Below, piece by piece: positions 16,584-26,462 of a stretch of 64,000 nt of DNA. The notes beneath the pieces were generated by a model that was not told where the DNA came from, did not search any database, and saw only the letters and a list, made by a program, of their open reading frames with translations. The position numbers and the translations under genes were made by a program. The DNA is from Euzebya sp051004735. GTDB lineage: Bacteria; Actinomycetota; Nitriliruptoria; Euzebyales; Euzebyaceae. The DNA lies in the NCBI GenBank assembly GCA_051004735.1, contig JBPCKA010000061.1:1-64000 (forward strand), read 5' to 3'. Positions within the stretch are counted from its first letter, which is position 1, and each line of letters starts with the position of its first letter.

Positions 16584-19460
16584 GTGAGCGCCATCGAACC
16601 AACTGCTGTCCTCCGGATCTCAGGCGCCCGTGAACACAACCTGAAGAACGTCTCGATCGAGCTTCCCCGTGATGCGTTGATCGTGTTCAGCGGGTTGTCG
16701 GGATCGGGCAAGTCCAGCCTGGCATTCGACACCATCTACGCCGAGGGACAACGACGCTATGTCGAGTCCCTCAGTGCCTACGCGCGCCAGTTCCTGGGGC
16801 AGATGGACAAACCTGATGTCGACTTCATCGAGGGACTGTCCCCGGCGATCTCGATCGACCAGAAGACCACGTCGAAGAACCCCCGGTCCACGGTCGGCAT
16901 GATCACCGAGGTCTATGACTACCTGCGACTGTTGTTCGCGCGGATCGGCAAACCCCATTGCCCCGAATGCGGGCGACCGATCGAACGCCAGTCGGCCGAG
17001 CAGATCGTCGACCAACTCGAGCAACTGCCGCCGGGTCAACGATTCATGGTCCTGGCACCCGTGGTGCGGGGCCGCAAGGGCAACTACGCCACCCAGATGA
17101 AGGAGTTGTCGGCAAAGGGCTTTTCCCGTGGTCGTGTGAACGGTCAGATCGTCGACCTGGCGAACCCACCCGATCTGGCCCGCTACGAACAGCACGACAT
17201 CGAGGTCGTCGTTGACCGCCTGGTGTCCAAACCCGACATGCGGCGGCGTCTGAACGACTCGATCGAGCAGGCCCTGAATCTGGCCGACGGCCTGGTGGCG
17301 ATACTGACGGTCCCCGAGGCGACGGGCGGCGGAGACGAGGACACCGCTGCGGGGGAGTACACGGTCTTCTCCGAGCATCTGGCCTGCCCCTACGACGGGC
17401 TGTCGTTTGACAAGCTTGAACCGCGCTCGTTCTCCTTCAACACCCCCTACGGCGCCTGCACCGCCTGTGACGGCTTGGGTATCCGCAAGGAGGTCGATCC
17501 GGAACTGGTGATCACCAGCGAAGACGACTCCATCGCTGAGGGGGTGATCATCCCGTTCTCCTCGGGCATGTCACAGCGCTACTTCGCCCAGGTCCTTGAG
17601 GCGCTGGCCGACCAAAACGGCTTTGACACCACCACCCCGTGGAAGAAGCTCAGGGCGAAGGACAAGCGGCTCCTGCTGCACGGCATGGACGGCAAGATCC
17701 ACGTCAGCTACACCAACCGCTACGGGCGCAAACGCAGCTACAACGCCAACTTCGAAGGGGCGATCCCGTGGCTGCAGCGAAAGTACGCCGAAACCGACTC
17801 CGACTATCAGCGTGACAAGATCGAGGAGTACATGCGGGAGGTGCCCTGCCCCGCTTGCAAGGGCGCCAGGCTCAGGCCACTACCGTTGCACGTTCTGATC
17901 GACGGCAAGTCCATCGCCGAGGTTGCGGGCATGTCGATCCGTGACAGCCAGGCATTCTTCGGCGAGGTCGTGTTGAACGACAGGGACGCGATGATCGCCG
18001 AACCCGTGTTGAAGGAGATCAACGAACGGCTCAGATTCCTGCTCGACGTCGGTCTGGACTACCTCTCGCTCAGTCGTGCCGCGGCGACCCTGGCAGGCGG
18101 CGAGGCGCAGCGGATCCGGTTGGCCACACAGATCGGTAGTGGCCTGGTCGGCTGTCTGTATGTCCTGGACGAGCCGTCCATCGGACTGCATCAGCGCGAC
18201 AACGAACGGCTGATCGACACGCTGATCCGGCTACGCGATCTGGGCAACACCGTGATCGTGGTCGAGCACGACAAGTCCACCATGCAGGCCGCCGACCATG
18301 TCGTGGAGATCGGTCCGGGAGCGGGGGAGCACGGCGGCGAGATCGTCCACTCGGGCTCATTGGCCGACCTGATGACCAACCCGCGCTCGATCACAGGCCA
18401 ATACCTGTCGGGCAAGCGGTCGATCCCCATCCCGGCCACCCGTCGCAAGCCGAAGAAGACCAAGGCCCTGACCGTGCGGGGTGCGCGGGAGCACAACCTG
18501 GACAACCTGACGGTGCGGTTCCCCCTGGGGGTCTTCACGGCCGTGACCGGTGTCAGCGGCAGCGGCAAGTCGACCCTGGTCAACGACATCCTCAAGCGGG
18601 TCCTGCAGCGTCACGTCTACGGATCACGGGTGGTGCCGGGTTCACACCGCAAGGTCGAGGGACTGGAGCAGGTCGACAAAATCGTCGGTATCGATCAGTC
18701 GCCAATCGGCCGGACTCCACGGTCCAACCCGGCCACCTACACCGGAGTGTTCGACCACATCCGCAAGTTGTTTGCCGCGACCCAGGAGGCCAAGGTTCGC
18801 GGGTACCAACCAGGCCGGTTCAGCTTCAACGTCAAGGGTGGACGCTGCGAGAACTGCAAAGGTGATGGGACCATCAAGATCGACATGCAGTTCCTGCCTG
18901 ACATCTACGTGCCATGCGAGGTCTGCAAAGGCGCCCGGTACAACCGGGAAACCCTGCAGGTGCATTACAAGGGGAAGACCATCGCCGACGTGCTCGACAT
19001 GTCGATCGAGGAGGGACTGGGCTTCTTCACCAACCTGACCTCGATCCGCACCCACATGGAAACCCTGAACGACGTGGGTCTGGGGTATGTCCGACTGGGG
19101 CAATCCGCCACGACCCTGTCCGGTGGCGAGGCGCAGCGGGTGAAACTCGCCAGCGAGTTGCGCAAACGCCAGACCGGCCAGACGGTCTACATCCTGGACG
19201 AGCCGACCACGGGCCTGCATTTTGAGGATGTGCGCAGGCTGCTGGAGGTATTGCACCGTCTGGTCGACAAGGGCAACACCGTCATCGTGATCGAGCATGA
19301 CCTTGAGGTGGTCAAGACGGCCGACTGGATCATCGACCTAGGGCCTGAGGGCGGGTCCGGTGGTGGCCAGATCATCGGCGAGGGCACGCCCGAGCAGATC
19401 GTCGACACTGCCAACAGCTACACAGGCAAGTTCCTGGCACCCCTGCTCCACAGCGAATAG
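16584..19460 (+). CDS. uvrA: Excinuclease ABC subunit A
   Basis: This 958-aa protein is the damage-sensing ATPase of nucleotide excision repair. Two ABC modules are present: Walker A GLSGSGKSSL near residue 37 and GVSGSGKSTL near 658, each with its LAGGEAQR or LSGGEAQR signature and DEPSIGLH/DEPTTGLH Walker B. Zinc modules appear as CPEC, CTACDGLG and CENCKGDG...CEVCKG. The first zinc finger reads CPYD instead of CPxC, which I also know from other actinobacterial UvrA proteins. GTG is the start. uvrC is about 11 kb away; uvrB is not in the window. Confidence 0.97.
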   Translation: MSAIEPTAVLRISGAREHNLKNVSIELPRDALIVFSGLSGSGKSSLAFDTIYAEGQRRYVESLSAYARQFLGQMDKPDVDFIEGLSPAISIDQKTTSKNPRSTVGMITEVYDYLRLLFARIGKPHCPECGRPIERQSAEQIVDQLEQLPPGQRFMVLAPVVRGRKGNYATQMKELSAKGFSRGRVNGQIVDLANPPDLARYEQHDIEVVVDRLVSKPDMRRRLNDSIEQALNLADGLVAILTVPEATGGGDEDTAAGEYTVFSEHLACPYDGLSFDKLEPRSFSFNTPYGACTACDGLGIRKEVDPELVITSEDDSIAEGVIIPFSSGMSQRYFAQVLEALADQNGFDTTTPWKKLRAKDKRLLLHGMDGKIHVSYTNRYGRKRSYNANFEGAIPWLQRKYAETDSDYQRDKIEEYMREVPCPACKGARLRPLPLHVLIDGKSIAEVAGMSIRDSQAFFGEVVLNDRDAMIAEPVLKEINERLRFLLDVGLDYLSLSRAAATLAGGEAQRIRLATQIGSGLVGCLYVLDEPSIGLHQRDNERLIDTLIRLRDLGNTVIVVEHDKSTMQAADHVVEIGPGAGEHGGEIVHSGSLADLMTNPRSITGQYLSGKRSIPIPATRRKPKKTKALTVRGAREHNLDNLTVRFPLGVFTAVTGVSGSGKSTLVNDILKRVLQRHVYGSRVVPGSHRKVEGLEQVDKIVGIDQSPIGRTPRSNPATYTGVFDHIRKLFAATQEAKVRGYQPGRFSFNVKGGRCENCKGDGTIKIDMQFLPDIYVPCEVCKGARYNRETLQVHYKGKTIADVLDMSIEEGLGFFTNLTSIRTHMETLNDVGLGYVRLGQSATTLSGGEAQRVKLASELRKRQTGQTVYILDEPTTGLHFEDVRRLLEVLHRLVDKGNTVIVIEHDLEVVKTADWIIDLGPEGGSGGGQIIGEGTPEQIVDTANSYTGKFLAPLLHSE

Positions 19461-19476
19461 CACCGGGGATTTTCCC

Positions 19477-19582
19477 TTAGTGGTCTGGAACGCGGTAGGC
19501 GAGGACCGAGAAGTCGTAGAAGTTGCGGTCGTAGTCGACGTTGCGCGTGACCCGGCCCATGACATAGGCATTGCCGTCGGCA
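19477..19582 (-). pseudogene. Possible 3' remnant of an unidentified protein gene
   Basis: The minus strand reads NPGTDADGNAYVMGRVTRNVDYDRNFYDFSVLAYRVPDH and a stop, overlapping the end of the pirin gene slightly. The composition looks like real protein, with hints of beta-repeat sequence, but no start, partner or homologue is recognised. It may be a leftover gene end or chance. It fills the gap between uvrA and pirin. Confidence 0.25.
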
Positions 19583-20563
19583 TCAGTTCCGGGGTTGATA
19601 GACGTGGGGCATGATCGCGTCCGGTGGGACGATGCCCAGCCTGCCGCGCTGGAAGTCCTCAAGCGTCTGGATCAGCTGCTCCCGGGTGTTCATCACGAAG
19701 GGGCCATAGTGCTCCATCGGTTCGCGGATCGGTCGACCACCCAGCACGATGACCTCCATGGCCTGCGTCCGTGACTCCTGGGTCTGATCGGCCGTCATCA
19801 CGATCCTGTCCCCCTCACCGAGAACGGCCATCTGGCCTGCGGTGATCGGGTGGCGTTCCGCACCGATGGTGCCCGTGCCAGCCATGACGTAGGCCAACGC
19901 GTTGAAGGTGGGTTGCCAGGGCAGGGACAGCGTGCCCCCGGGTGACACCGAGGCGTGTACAACCGTGATCGGGGTGTGGGTCGACCCCGGTCCGCGGTGG
20001 CCGTCGACCTCGCCGGCAATCACCCTGACCAGTGAGGTGGCATCGGCCCCGCTCAACAGCAGGATGGTGTCGGCGTCCAGGCCCTGATAGCGGGGGTCGG
20101 TGAACTTCTTGTCCGCCGGCAGGTTGACCCACAGTTGGAACCCGTGGAACAGGCCTCCCGACTGGACCAGTTGCTCCGGTGGTGTCTCGATGTGCATCAG
20201 CCCCGAGCCGGCGGTCATCCACTGTGTCGCCCCCTCGGTGATGATGCCACCTCCGCCATGGGTGTCCTGATGGACGAACTGTCCGTCGATCAGATAGGTG
20301 ACGGTCTCAAATCCGCGGTGGGGATGCCAGGACGTGCCCTTCGGTTCACCGGCTTGATACTCCACCTCACCCATCTGATCCATCATGATGAAGGGATCCA
20401 GATCGCGATAGGACAGGCCCGCCATGGTGCGACGGACGGGAAAGCCTTCCCCCTCATGTCCAGCCGGCGCGGTGGTGATCTTGCGCACGGGACGTTCGCT
20501 CTGCTGGATCTGCGCGGCGGAGATCCTGGGCAACGTCATCGTGTCAGCGGTTACAGCAGACAT
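19583..20563 (-). CDS. Pirin family protein
   Basis: About 326 aa from the ATG at 20563, preceded by GAGGTG. The pirin N-terminal cupin is clear: RRTMAGLSYRDLDPFIMMDQMG, HPHRGFETVTYLIDG (metal-binding HxH), QDTHGGGG and AGSGLMHIETP (His/Glu ligands). A C-terminal cupin follows. Bacterial pirins bind Fe or other metals; some are quercetinases and others influence metabolic enzymes or redox control. The role here is unassigned. It is divergent from the FAD oxidoreductase gene at 20708; an AT-rich stretch (GGTATAGTTTGATTTC on the coding strand) lies just upstream and may hold its promoter. Confidence 0.92.
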   Translation of the reverse strand: MSAVTADTMTLPRISAAQIQQSERPVRKITTAPAGHEGEGFPVRRTMAGLSYRDLDPFIMMDQMGEVEYQAGEPKGTSWHPHRGFETVTYLIDGQFVHQDTHGGGGIITEGATQWMTAGSGLMHIETPPEQLVQSGGLFHGFQLWVNLPADKKFTDPRYQGLDADTILLLSGADATSLVRVIAGEVDGHRGPGSTHTPITVVHASVSPGGTLSLPWQPTFNALAYVMAGTGTIGAERHPITAGQMAVLGEGDRIVMTADQTQESRTQAMEVIVLGGRPIREPMEHYGPFVMNTREQLIQTLEDFQRGRLGIVPPDAIMPHVYQPRN

Positions 20564-20707
20564 CTCACACCTCATCCATATCTGGTTAGAAATCAAACTA
20601 TACCACGTTGGACAACGGCGCATGGTGGATCGGTATTCCCGCCCGTGGGTGTATTCCAAGGGTCTCCGGTTCGCCAGTACAGGTGATGCGCATTACCGTG
20701 ACCTGTC

Positions 20708-22099
20708 ATGTCTGCACGCCCTGCCACCCGCTCCGCGGATGTCGTCGTCGTTGGAGGCGGTCCAGCTGGCTTGACCGCCGCGCTACTGACCGCACGTCGT
20801 GGTCATCAGGTCGTGCTGATCGAGGCTGGGTCGCACCTGGGCGGTATGGCGGCCAGCCCGACCATCGCTGGTCAGCGCGTCGATCTGGGCAGTCATCGCC
20901 TTCATCCCAGCGCAGCCGGGGTGACGCGACGCCTTCTGGAGGAGTTGCTGGGCGATGACCTCCAGGTCAGACCACGCAACGGGAGGCTGCATCTGGACGG
21001 TCAATGGGTGGCCTTTCCTCTGCAGACACCAGATCTGCTGCGATCGCTGTCGCTGGAGACCAGCGCGCGGATCGGATGGGATCTGCTGCGCGGGGCGGCA
21101 CGTCGGGAGGGGCCCGACGACACCTACGCCGATGTCGTCCGCGCTCGGTTGGGGCCGACGGTCCTGGAACAATTCCATGGTCCCTACGCCACCAAGGTGT
21201 GGGGCGTCGGGCCACAGCATCTGGCCGGTGAGTTGGCTCGTCGACGAATCGCACTGACCGGAGCAGCCGATGTGGTCGCCAGGCTACGGCGAAGCCGGAG
21301 TCCGCAAGGGCGCACGTTTCTCTACCCTCGACTGGGCTACGGGCAGATCGTTGATCGACTTGCCGACGCCGCGGCGGATGCGGGCGTCACCGTGATGACC
21401 CACGCCCGGCCACTGGCGGTGGCACCCGACCCCGCCGCCCCGACGGTGCACCTGCATGACGGCCAGACGCTCCAGGCAGCACGGGTGTTGTGGACCGCGC
21501 CCGTGCGAAGCCTGATCGCTGCCGCCCCAGTCCCCAACGACACCATCAGTCCACTGAGCCATCGTGGTGTGGTCTTGGTCTACCTGGTCCTGCAGATGCC
21601 TCGCTATCTGGAGTGGGACGCGCACTACATCCCGGATCCCTCCATCCCGTTCGTCCGGCTGTCCGAGCCAAAGAACTATCGAGATGGTCCTGATCCCCAC
21701 GACTCCACGGTCCTGTGCGCGGAAGTGCCGTGCACGGTCGGTGATGCCGTGTGGCAGGCAACCGACGACTCGTTGGCCGAGACGGTTGTGGACGGGATCG
21801 CCCGACTCGACCTGCCGCTGGTGAACCCTTCCGACGTTCAGACGATCCGCCTTCCGCGGGTGTATCCCCGCTACGACAATGTGGGGGCCGCGGCCCTACG
21901 AGGGCTGCTCGGCGTCGCAGAAGATCTGCCGGGGATCACCCTGCTGGGACGGCAGGGTCTAGGAGTGGCCGACAACCTGCACCAGGTGATGGACATGGCG
22001 GTAGCGGCTGCGCATAGCCTTCGCAGCGATGGCTCATGGGACGACACCGCATGGAGAAGGAGCCGTCTCGGGTTTGACGACCATGTCGTGGAAGATTGA
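20708..22099 (+). CDS. FAD-dependent oxidoreductase (protoporphyrinogen-oxidase/UGM-like)
   Basis: A 463-aa soluble flavoprotein. The dinucleotide-binding site VVVGGGPAGLTAALLTARRGHQVVLIEA starts at residue 12, and GGMAASPTIAGQRVDLGSHRLHP is the second FAD contact. The C-terminal FAD motif is GVADNLHQVMDMAVAAAH. The overall plan matches amine-oxidase-like flavoproteins, including protoporphyrinogen oxidases and UDP-galactopyranose mutase relatives; I cannot choose a substrate. It lies convergent with fbpB (3 nt apart) and near a glycosylation operon, which weakly favours a sugar-related role. Confidence 0.75.
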   Translation: MSARPATRSADVVVVGGGPAGLTAALLTARRGHQVVLIEAGSHLGGMAASPTIAGQRVDLGSHRLHPSAAGVTRRLLEELLGDDLQVRPRNGRLHLDGQWVAFPLQTPDLLRSLSLETSARIGWDLLRGAARREGPDDTYADVVRARLGPTVLEQFHGPYATKVWGVGPQHLAGELARRRIALTGAADVVARLRRSRSPQGRTFLYPRLGYGQIVDRLADAAADAGVTVMTHARPLAVAPDPAAPTVHLHDGQTLQAARVLWTAPVRSLIAAAPVPNDTISPLSHRGVVLVYLVLQMPRYLEWDAHYIPDPSIPFVRLSEPKNYRDGPDPHDSTVLCAEVPCTVGDAVWQATDDSLAETVVDGIARLDLPLVNPSDVQTIRLPRVYPRYDNVGAAALRGLLGVAEDLPGITLLGRQGLGVADNLHQVMDMAVAAAHSLRSDGSWDDTAWRRSRLGFDDHVVED

Positions 22100-22102
22100 C
22101 CC

Positions 22103-23782
22103 TCAGGACAATGCGTCGGTGCGACGCAGGACCAACAGCCACGTCAGGATTGCGGATACCGCGACAAGCACCAGCGACAGGACGCTTGCCTCCGCCCAGA
22201 ATGCATCCGACGTCGCCGACCACACGTCGGTGGCAAGGGTCCGAAACCCTGGTGGGCTGAGCAACAGGGTCGCCGGCAGTTCCTTCAGAGCCGACAACAG
22301 CACCAGGCCCGCGCCTGCCAGCAATGACGGTGTCATCATCGGCAACTCGATCCGGATAAGACGGCGAACCCGGCCGGCACCCAAGGTCCGGGATACCTCC
22401 AAGACGCTGTCGGGAACGCCCGCGACGGCGACCTGAGCCGCTCGCAGCGATTGGGCGCCGAAGTGGACGACGTAGGCGATCACCAGCACCGGCAGCGTCT
22501 GGTACAGCCCCGCCACCAGCCCAGGACCGCGCAAGACGAAAAACGACAGGCTCAGCGCGATGATCAGACCGGGCATTGCGAATCCCGTGACCACCAGTGC
22601 GTTCGCGGAATCCGCGGCCCGTCCACGATGACGCGCGGTCAGGAAGGCAACCGGCAGGACGACGATCGTGGCAGCGACCGCGGCCAGGATCCCGGCGGTG
22701 GCGCTACCCAACACCGGGCTCAACAACTGGGCGGGATCGGCGATGACCGAACTGCTGCGGCTGCTGCCACCAAGGATCCCGCGGCCAGCCCAATACAGCA
22801 GGACCGTCATCGGTCCGATCAGTGCCGCGGTTGCAACTGCCGTCGTGAACGCCAGTGTGGGCAGGCGCAACCGGCCCAGCGGCCAGCGCAGCCCCGAGTG
22901 TCCTCGCACCAATGTGGCGGTGCCCCCGCGAACCATGCGACCCAGCGCCGCGCGCTCCGAGGCGGCGATCAACAGCGCCAGGAGCCCCAGTTGCAATGCC
23001 AGCGCCGTGGACACAGGACGGTCCAGCAGGTTGCCGAAGATGACGCGGGTTAGCGTGTCGTAGCGAAGCAACTGCGGCAGGCCGAAGTCCGAGACGGCAT
23101 ACAGGAACACCAGCAGCGCGCCGGCCAGGATCGCAGGCAGAATCTGGGGTGCGATCACGCGCCGGAAGATGTCCGGGGGACGGCGGCCCAGCAGCCGTGC
23201 GGATTCCTCAAGGTTGGCTGGGAGCTGTCGCAATCTGGCCGCGACCAACAGATAGACGTAGGGGTATGTCAGCAGGGTCATGATGGCCCAGGCCGCCCAG
23301 AATCCCTCGACGGTGGGCAGTGAGATCCCGATCAGCTGATCGGTCAGTCCTCCTGGCGACAAGGCGGCTCGCAACGTGAACGCGCCGATGTATGACGGAA
23401 GGACCAGTGGCAGGGCCAAGACCACGGCCCACAACCTTGCCAACGGCAGGTCGGTCCTGGTCACCACCCAGGCGCAGGCCGTCCCCAGGACTGCTGTCGC
23501 CACAGCCACGGTGCTGGCCAAGAGCAGGCTGCGACCCAGCGGCGCCAGATTGTCCGGATCGGTGATGGCAGTCCATACCGGCCGCCCGAAGCTGGCGGCC
23601 TCAACGACCAGAAACAGCACCGGGGCTGCGAAACCGAGCGCCACAATCACCCCGACCGCCTGCAACGATGAGGGGCAGCGGGACCTGCCCGTTGGACCGG
23701 AGGTCGCGGGATCACTCCCCGAGTCGACCGCAGGTGATCGTGGACTGGGGGAGTGGCGGTCCAGATCAGCCGGAGAGGCCAC
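22103..23782 (-). CDS. fbpB: Iron(III) ABC transporter permease
   Basis: A 559-aa inner-membrane protein made of two fused MetI-type permease halves, about 12 membrane helices. Each half has an EAA-like loop (LEESARLLGRRPPDIFRRVIAPQILPA near residue 190; VLEVSRTLGAGRVRRLIRIELPMMTPS near 470). This duplicated architecture is characteristic of FbpB/SfuB ferric transporters. It starts at GTG 23782, overlapping fbpA by 17 nt, so the two are co-translated. It works with FbpA (upstream) and the ATPase FbpC at 28967, which is separated by an inserted glycosylation operon. Confidence 0.88.
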   Translation of the reverse strand: MASPADLDRHSPSPRSPAVDSGSDPATSGPTGRSRCPSSLQAVGVIVALGFAAPVLFLVVEAASFGRPVWTAITDPDNLAPLGRSLLLASTVAVATAVLGTACAWVVTRTDLPLARLWAVVLALPLVLPSYIGAFTLRAALSPGGLTDQLIGISLPTVEGFWAAWAIMTLLTYPYVYLLVAARLRQLPANLEESARLLGRRPPDIFRRVIAPQILPAILAGALLVFLYAVSDFGLPQLLRYDTLTRVIFGNLLDRPVSTALALQLGLLALLIAASERAALGRMVRGGTATLVRGHSGLRWPLGRLRLPTLAFTTAVATAALIGPMTVLLYWAGRGILGGSSRSSSVIADPAQLLSPVLGSATAGILAAVAATIVVLPVAFLTARHRGRAADSANALVVTGFAMPGLIIALSLSFFVLRGPGLVAGLYQTLPVLVIAYVVHFGAQSLRAAQVAVAGVPDSVLEVSRTLGAGRVRRLIRIELPMMTPSLLAGAGLVLLSALKELPATLLLSPPGFRTLATDVWSATSDAFWAEASVLSLVLVAVSAILTWLLVLRRTDALS

Positions 23783-24812
23783 TGTCCCGGATCATTTCAA
23801 GGGTCGTGTCCAGGCCGCCGCCAAGCTCATCGATATCAAAGGGGGGGACCTCCAGAGTGTCCAGCGGCGGGATACCCTCTGCCGGGGACACGCCGTCCGC
23901 CAGGGGGTACTCGAAGGTCTCCTCGGCAAAGTAGGTCTGGGACTCGGTATTTAGCAGGAACTGGACCAGTTGGCGGGCGGCGTCGGGTTGGTCGGTGACC
24001 TGCAGGATGCTAATCGGGGATGCGATCAGCAGCGCCCCGATGTCGTCGCCCCCAAACAGATGGTTGCGTGAGGGCAGGTCGGGGTCCTCGGCCAGGAAAC
24101 GGTAGTTGTAGTAGTGGTTGGTCAGTCCCATGGGCACCTCACCACGGCCGACCGCTTCGACGATGGCGTTGTTGTTGGCGTAGGTCGGTGCATCGGCTTG
24201 CACCAGACCGTCCAGGAAATCCCGGGCGGTCTGCTCGCCCTCGGTGACGATCATGGCGGTGATGAAGTCCTGGAACGAACCGTTGGAGGGTGCCACCGCC
24301 ACCTGTCCTGCGTAGCGCGGATCGTTGACGTCGAAGACCGATTGTGGCAGGTCGTCCTTCGCGATCAGGTCCTGGTTGAAGACCAGAACCCGCTGTCGGC
24401 CGCTGACACCGACCCACAGGCCGTCACCATTTCGGAACCGTGGGTCGACCAGATCCAGGATGTCAGAGTCCAACGTGGCCAGACGGTTCTGGCCGGCCAG
24501 GAAACCTGTGGCGCCGGGACTCTGGCTGTAGAACACGTCGGCAGGTGTCCGCTCACCCTCCTGCTGGATCAGCAGAGCCAGTTCCGCAGAATCACCGTAT
24601 CTCACGTCCACGTCGATACCGGTCTCCTGGGTGAAGCGATCCAGTAACGGGCCGACCAGGTTCTGCGTTCGTCCGGAGTAGATCGTCACCGCGTTGCGGG
24701 CACCGGCACTGGTGCAACCAGATGCGCCAAGCATGAGGACGACTGCGATCAGGACTGCAGGGGCCAATATCCGGCGATGTTTCGGGGGCGTTGTACGCGT
24801 TGTGAACACCAT
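23766..24812 (-). CDS. fbpA: Iron(III)-binding lipoprotein of ABC transporter
   Basis: The product is 348 aa. A lipoprotein signal ends in LMLGASGC, so it is anchored outside the membrane. The ferric-binding-protein fold is shown by VTIYSGRTQNLVGPLLDRFTQETGI, and by the paired tyrosines in NHYYNYRF that coordinate Fe(III) in FbpA. It delivers iron to FbpB. A near-perfect IdeR/DtxR box lies 12 nt before the ATG, so transcription should be repressed by Fe-loaded regulator and open under iron limitation. Confidence 0.92.
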   Translation of the reverse strand: MVFTTRTTPPKHRRILAPAVLIAVVLMLGASGCTSAGARNAVTIYSGRTQNLVGPLLDRFTQETGIDVDVRYGDSAELALLIQQEGERTPADVFYSQSPGATGFLAGQNRLATLDSDILDLVDPRFRNGDGLWVGVSGRQRVLVFNQDLIAKDDLPQSVFDVNDPRYAGQVAVAPSNGSFQDFITAMIVTEGEQTARDFLDGLVQADAPTYANNNAIVEAVGRGEVPMGLTNHYYNYRFLAEDPDLPSRNHLFGGDDIGALLIASPISILQVTDQPDAARQLVQFLLNTESQTYFAEETFEYPLADGVSPAEGIPPLDTLEVPPFDIDELGGGLDTTLEMIRDSGLSG

Positions 24813-24824
24813 CAGTGAAGCAGC

Positions 24825-24843
24825 TTAGGTTAAGACAACCTAA
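24825..24843. promoter_or_regulatory. IdeR/DtxR iron box before fbpA
   Basis: TTAGGTTAAGACAACCTAA matches the known palindromic IdeR/DtxR consensus at 16 of 19 positions. It overlaps the stop codon of the glycosyltransferase gene upstream, so fbpA-fbpB has its own promoter-operator. Confidence 0.9.
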
Positions 24844-26462
24844 GTCGCCAAATCTGAAGCGTTCAGTTGCTGCCATACTGCGGGGACAACCCGCCCCAGG
24901 TAGCGGGGGAGGGTGACGAAGGACTGGCCCGAGCGGCGGAAACGGTAGTCGATCGGCACCTCGGCGTAGATGAATCCCTGGCCGATCAGGTCGATGGTCA
25001 ACACCTGCGCATAGTTGTAGTCGTGGGGAATGCAGGCGGCGGCGGCCGCGGCCGGGGAGAAGGCGCGATATCCCGACTGGCCATCGGAGACGGGTTGGCG
25101 CACGGTCCAACTCACCCACCACGTCAGCAGGACATTGCCCAGGCGACGGTGCGGTCGCATGTGATGGATCCTGCCCCGGAACCGACTGCCGACCACATAG
25201 TCGACTTCTCCTGCAAGGATGGGGATGACCAGCGCGGACAACTCGGCGGGGTCATATTCCCCGTCCGCGTCGCAAAAGGCGATCGCGCTCGCGCCCCGAC
25301 CGGTAGCCCAGTTCAGTCCCGTTCGCACGGCCGCACCCAGCCCCCTATTTCCGGCGTGGCTGAGCACAGTGGCTCCGGCCTTTCGTGCCTTGCTGGCAGT
25401 GTCGTCGTGACTGCCATCATCGACCACCACCACCACAACGTCTCGGCCCTCAATCAGTGGTGGGGTCCGGGTGATGACCTCCGCCACCCGGGGTCCCTCG
25501 TTGAAGGCCGGCAGGAACAACACGATCGGGCCGTCGGTGTCAATCGGTGCGGGACGAGACGGGCGGGCCCGAGGAAGGCGGGTGCGTCCCCACAGGCCGG
25601 GGGCGGGCGCCACGGTCGCCACCGCTCCCGTCAGCACGCTGTACAGCGTCTTCAGCAGATGCATGCTCAGTGCGGCTGCGGCGGCAGTGGGCAATGCCAC
25701 GCCCACGGCGACCAGAGCTGCGGTCGCGGCCGCTTCGTAGGTGCCCAGCCCTCCGGGTGCTACTGCAATCAGTTGGGCGCTGACCGCTGCAGCCAGCACC
25801 ACCAGTACCTTGGCAGGGGACAGCTCGATGCTGAACCACCTCAGCACCTGCCACACCAGGACGGCTTCCAGAACCCACGCCAGCGTCGTCAGGCCAATGA
25901 CCCCCGGCCCGGGGGTATGCAGCGCTGAACCGACGCGCCGACGGCGTTGCAGCACCACCACCGACAGGACCGTCCCGACGACCAGCAGGACCGCAAGGAC
26001 TACCCCAGCGTCCCCCAGCACTGCGCGCAGGACCGCCGGCCCAGCCACGACGCCAAGAACCAGCAGCGACAGGAAGTCCGCCGTCCTCAGCATGACAGTC
26101 GATGCCACGGCGTCGGCCGGATCGACGCCGGCCCGTCGCACGGCCGACACCACCCGTAGCGGTTCCCCCAGGCGCAGGGGCAGCACATGATTGCCGCCCA
26201 GCGCGACATGGATGGCGGCCAGTGCCTGGCCCAGTCCCAATCCGGGCAGCGTGATCGTCCAGGCCAGCGCCCTGAGGGCAAACGCCGCTGCGAAGGCGGC
26301 AAGGGCAAGCGTCATCCCGGCGGGGTCCGCCAGCGCCGTCGTCATACCGCTGCGGAGGTGTCGGGGGTCGATCGCGGTGCCAAGCCCTAGGACGGCAATC
26401 GTTGTGGCGGCGACCGCGATCACCATGACCGTCGCCGGGCTCAGCCCCCGACGCCACTTCAT
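24840..26462 (-). CDS. Flippase-like membrane domain fused to family-2 glycosyltransferase
   Basis: About 540 aa from the ATG at 26462, which overlaps the preceding stop by 4 nt (ATGA). The N-terminal 310 residues are about eight membrane helices of the LPG-synthase-TM/UPF0104 type (LRLGEPLRVVSAVRRAG, APGGLGTYEAAATAALV). Then comes a GT2 domain: FLPAFNEGPRVAEVI, VVDDGSHDDTA, FCDADGEYDP (metal site), GSRFRG and DGQSGYRAF. This GT2 type makes polyprenyl-phosphate-linked sugars. The fusion suggests synthesis on the inner face and help with flipping. It is the last gene of an operon led by an iron box. Confidence 0.82.
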   Translation of the reverse strand: MKWRRGLSPATVMVIAVAATTIAVLGLGTAIDPRHLRSGMTTALADPAGMTLALAAFAAAFALRALAWTITLPGLGLGQALAAIHVALGGNHVLPLRLGEPLRVVSAVRRAGVDPADAVASTVMLRTADFLSLLVLGVVAGPAVLRAVLGDAGVVLAVLLVVGTVLSVVVLQRRRRVGSALHTPGPGVIGLTTLAWVLEAVLVWQVLRWFSIELSPAKVLVVLAAAVSAQLIAVAPGGLGTYEAAATAALVAVGVALPTAAAAALSMHLLKTLYSVLTGAVATVAPAPGLWGRTRLPRARPSRPAPIDTDGPIVLFLPAFNEGPRVAEVITRTPPLIEGRDVVVVVVDDGSHDDTASKARKAGATVLSHAGNRGLGAAVRTGLNWATGRGASAIAFCDADGEYDPAELSALVIPILAGEVDYVVGSRFRGRIHHMRPHRRLGNVLLTWWVSWTVRQPVSDGQSGYRAFSPAAAAAACIPHDYNYAQVLTIDLIGQGFIYAEVPIDYRFRRSGQSFVTLPRYLGRVVPAVWQQLNASDLAT